From: Arenicella sp.
GTDB lineage: Bacteria > Pseudomonadota > Gammaproteobacteria > Arenicellales > Arenicellaceae
Direction: 5' to 3'
DNA length: 6,750 nucleotides
NCBI GenBank assembly: GCA_023299895.1
Contig: JALZWI010000009.1
Span: forward strand, 1 to 6,750
This document shows, in pieces, positions 5,845 through 6,750 of the stretch. Every line of letters starts with the position of its first letter. Within the stretch, counting starts at the first letter, position 1. The notes below the pieces were generated by a model. It was not told the origin of the DNA. It did no database searches and saw only the letters and a list, made by a program, of their open reading frames with translations. A program made the position numbers and the translations under genes.

Positions 5845-6585
5845 ATGGACATACACGTTATCTCCATTTTTCCTGAAATGTTCAGTGCGATATCTGAGCA
5901 AGGGGTGGTTGGCAGAGCGATTAAGCAGAATGTATTAACTCTGACATTGCATAACCCTAGAGACTATACGTTGGATGAACGACGTACAGTCGATGATCGT
6001 CCTTACGGCGGTGGGCCGGGCATGATAATGATGCCAGAACCACTGGTTAAAACGATCAAAATGGCCAAGAAGGCGGCGAAACAAGCCTTTAAAGATAAAC
6101 CTAAAGTGGTTTATCTAAGCCCACAAGGGCAGCGGTTTGATCACGCCGCGGCAAATAGTTTTGCTCAAGATGAATCGTTGATTTTGTTGGCGGGTCGTTA
6201 CGAAGGTGTCGATGAGCGAGTAATACAAAATTATGTGGATGAAGAATGGTCAATTGGTGACTACGTTTTATCCGGCGGAGAGTTACCCGCCATGGTAATG
6301 ATTGATGCAATTGCACGATTACTACCAGAAAGTTTAGGCAATAGTGAGTCAGCACAACAAGACTCATTTGTGGATGGGCTATTAGATTGTCCGCACTATA
6401 CCAGGCCGGAAAACTTTCAAAATGAACTAGTACCTGATGTATTGCTTAGCGGCAACCATCAAGCCATTGCGAAATGGCGACAACAACAAGCTTTGAGGCG
6501 TACTGTAGATAGGCGTCCAGACTTGTTGGAAAAAATCGAATTAACAGCTGAGCAAATCGAGCTGCTAGAGCGAATAAATAAGTAG
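5845..6585 (+). CDS. trmD: tRNA (guanine-N1-)-methyltransferase TrmD
   Basis: TrmD uses S-adenosylmethionine to methylate N1 of G37 in tRNAs with G at position 36, which prevents +1 frameshifting. The 246-residue protein starts [13 protein letters not shown], as TrmD proteins do. [15 protein letters not shown] (46-60), [13 protein letters not shown] (115-127) and [15 protein letters not shown] (136-150) make up the SPOUT trefoil-knot SAM site. By alignment R158 and D173 (in QQDSF) correspond to the catalytic Arg154 and Asp169 of Haemophilus TrmD, and DCPHYTRP (181-188) is intact. I chose the ATG at 5845, two bases after the rimM stop, over a TTG at 5818 whose nine extra codons overlap rimM and lack family similarity. 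The tight spacing implies translational coupling. Confidence 0.97.
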   Translation: MDIHVISIFPEMFSAISEQGVVGRAIKQNVLTLTLHNPRDYTLDERRTVDDRPYGGGPGMIMMPEPLVKTIKMAKKAAKQAFKDKPKVVYLSPQGQRFDHAAANSFAQDESLILLAGRYEGVDERVIQNYVDEEWSIGDYVLSGGELPAMVMIDAIARLLPESLGNSESAQQDSFVDGLLDCPHYTRPENFQNELVPDVLLSGNHQAIAKWRQQQALRRTVDRRPDLLEKIELTAEQIELLERINK

Positions 6586-6596
6586 TTTTAATTAAC

Positions 6597-6634
6597 AGTC
6601 AAAAGGCAGTACTTCCTTGACTACTTGTTGTTTT
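6597..6634 (+). promoter_or_regulatory. Hairpin in the trmD-rplS intergenic gap, possible attenuator
   Basis: AGTCAA (6597-6602) plus GG (6605-6606) pair with CC-TTGACT (6615-6622), an 8-bp stem with a two-A bulge and an 8-base loop. A T-rich stretch (ACTTGTTGTTTT) follows. The tail is interrupted by G and C, so full termination is unlikely. It lies in the only sizeable gap of the operon (103 bp) and could uncouple the scarce enzyme TrmD from the abundant ribosomal protein L19. This is a tentative call. Confidence 0.3.
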
Positions 6635-6688
6635 CTAATGAACTTGGAGATACAGCAAGGTGGGTCAATAGTACCGGCGGAGATAAAC

Positions 6689-6750
6689 ATGACTAACATT
6701 ATTGATGAAATTAATAACGAACAACTGAATAACGATATCCCAGACTTCGG
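6689..6750 (+). CDS. rplS: 50S ribosomal protein L19, N-terminal start (3' truncated by window)
   Basis: L19 sits at the 30S-50S interface of the large subunit. Only 20 codons plus two bases are visible: MTNIIDEINNEQLNNDIPDF, which lines up with the E. coli L19 start ([20 protein letters not shown]). GGAG (6679-6682) lies six bases upstream of the ATG, the best ribosome-binding site in this operon, as expected for an abundant protein. Its place after trmD completes the conserved order rpsP-rimM-trmD-rplS. Confidence 0.93.
   Translation, partial: MTNIIDEINNEQLNNDIPDF

Overview
The window looks like chromosomal DNA from a moderately AT-rich gammaproteobacterium. The ribosomal block rpsP-rimM-trmD-rplS lies on the + strand, with the 3' end of ffh further upstream on the same strand. 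The S16, TrmD and L19 sequences read like close relatives of the E. coli proteins. I cannot name a genus. No tRNA, rRNA, CRISPR array, insertion sequence or integrase is visible.

Layout. Bases 1-267 are the last 88 codons of ffh, the SRP GTPase, covering the RNA-binding M domain and a Gly/Met-rich tail; a probable terminator overlaps the stop codon. Bases 331-4450 hold three genes on the minus strand, converging on ffh and diverging from rpsP. In transcription order they are a SulP-family anion transporter with a STAS domain (4450-2867), a small DoxX-like four-helix membrane protein (2709-2254), and a 560-residue protein I cannot assign to a named family (2013-331). The last combines an N-terminal degenerate receiver-like domain, one membrane helix, an Asn/Gln/Asp-rich linker with an 18-residue tandem repeat, two divergent copies of a TPR-like module, and a Gly/Ala/Met-rich tail. 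A 378-bp divergent control region (4451-4828) separates sulP-like and rpsP. Then come rpsP (4829-5308), rimM (5336-5842), trmD (5845-6585) and the first 20 codons of rplS (from 6689).

How the parts work together. rpsP-rimM-trmD-rplS is the familiar translation operon: S16 and L19 are ribosomal proteins, RimM helps mature the 30S subunit, and TrmD makes m1G37 in tRNA. In E. coli and many relatives ffh sits directly before rpsP, so the three minus-strand genes look like an accessory insertion at a conserved junction. Within that insert, SulP-like and DoxX-like are both inner-membrane proteins, but a shared pathway is only a guess.

Most worth a second look: the receiver-TM-repeat protein; a 24-bp near-perfect palindrome lying on the predicted -10 of the SulP gene; and an S16 protein nearly twice the usual length because of a Lys/Glu/Ala helical tail.
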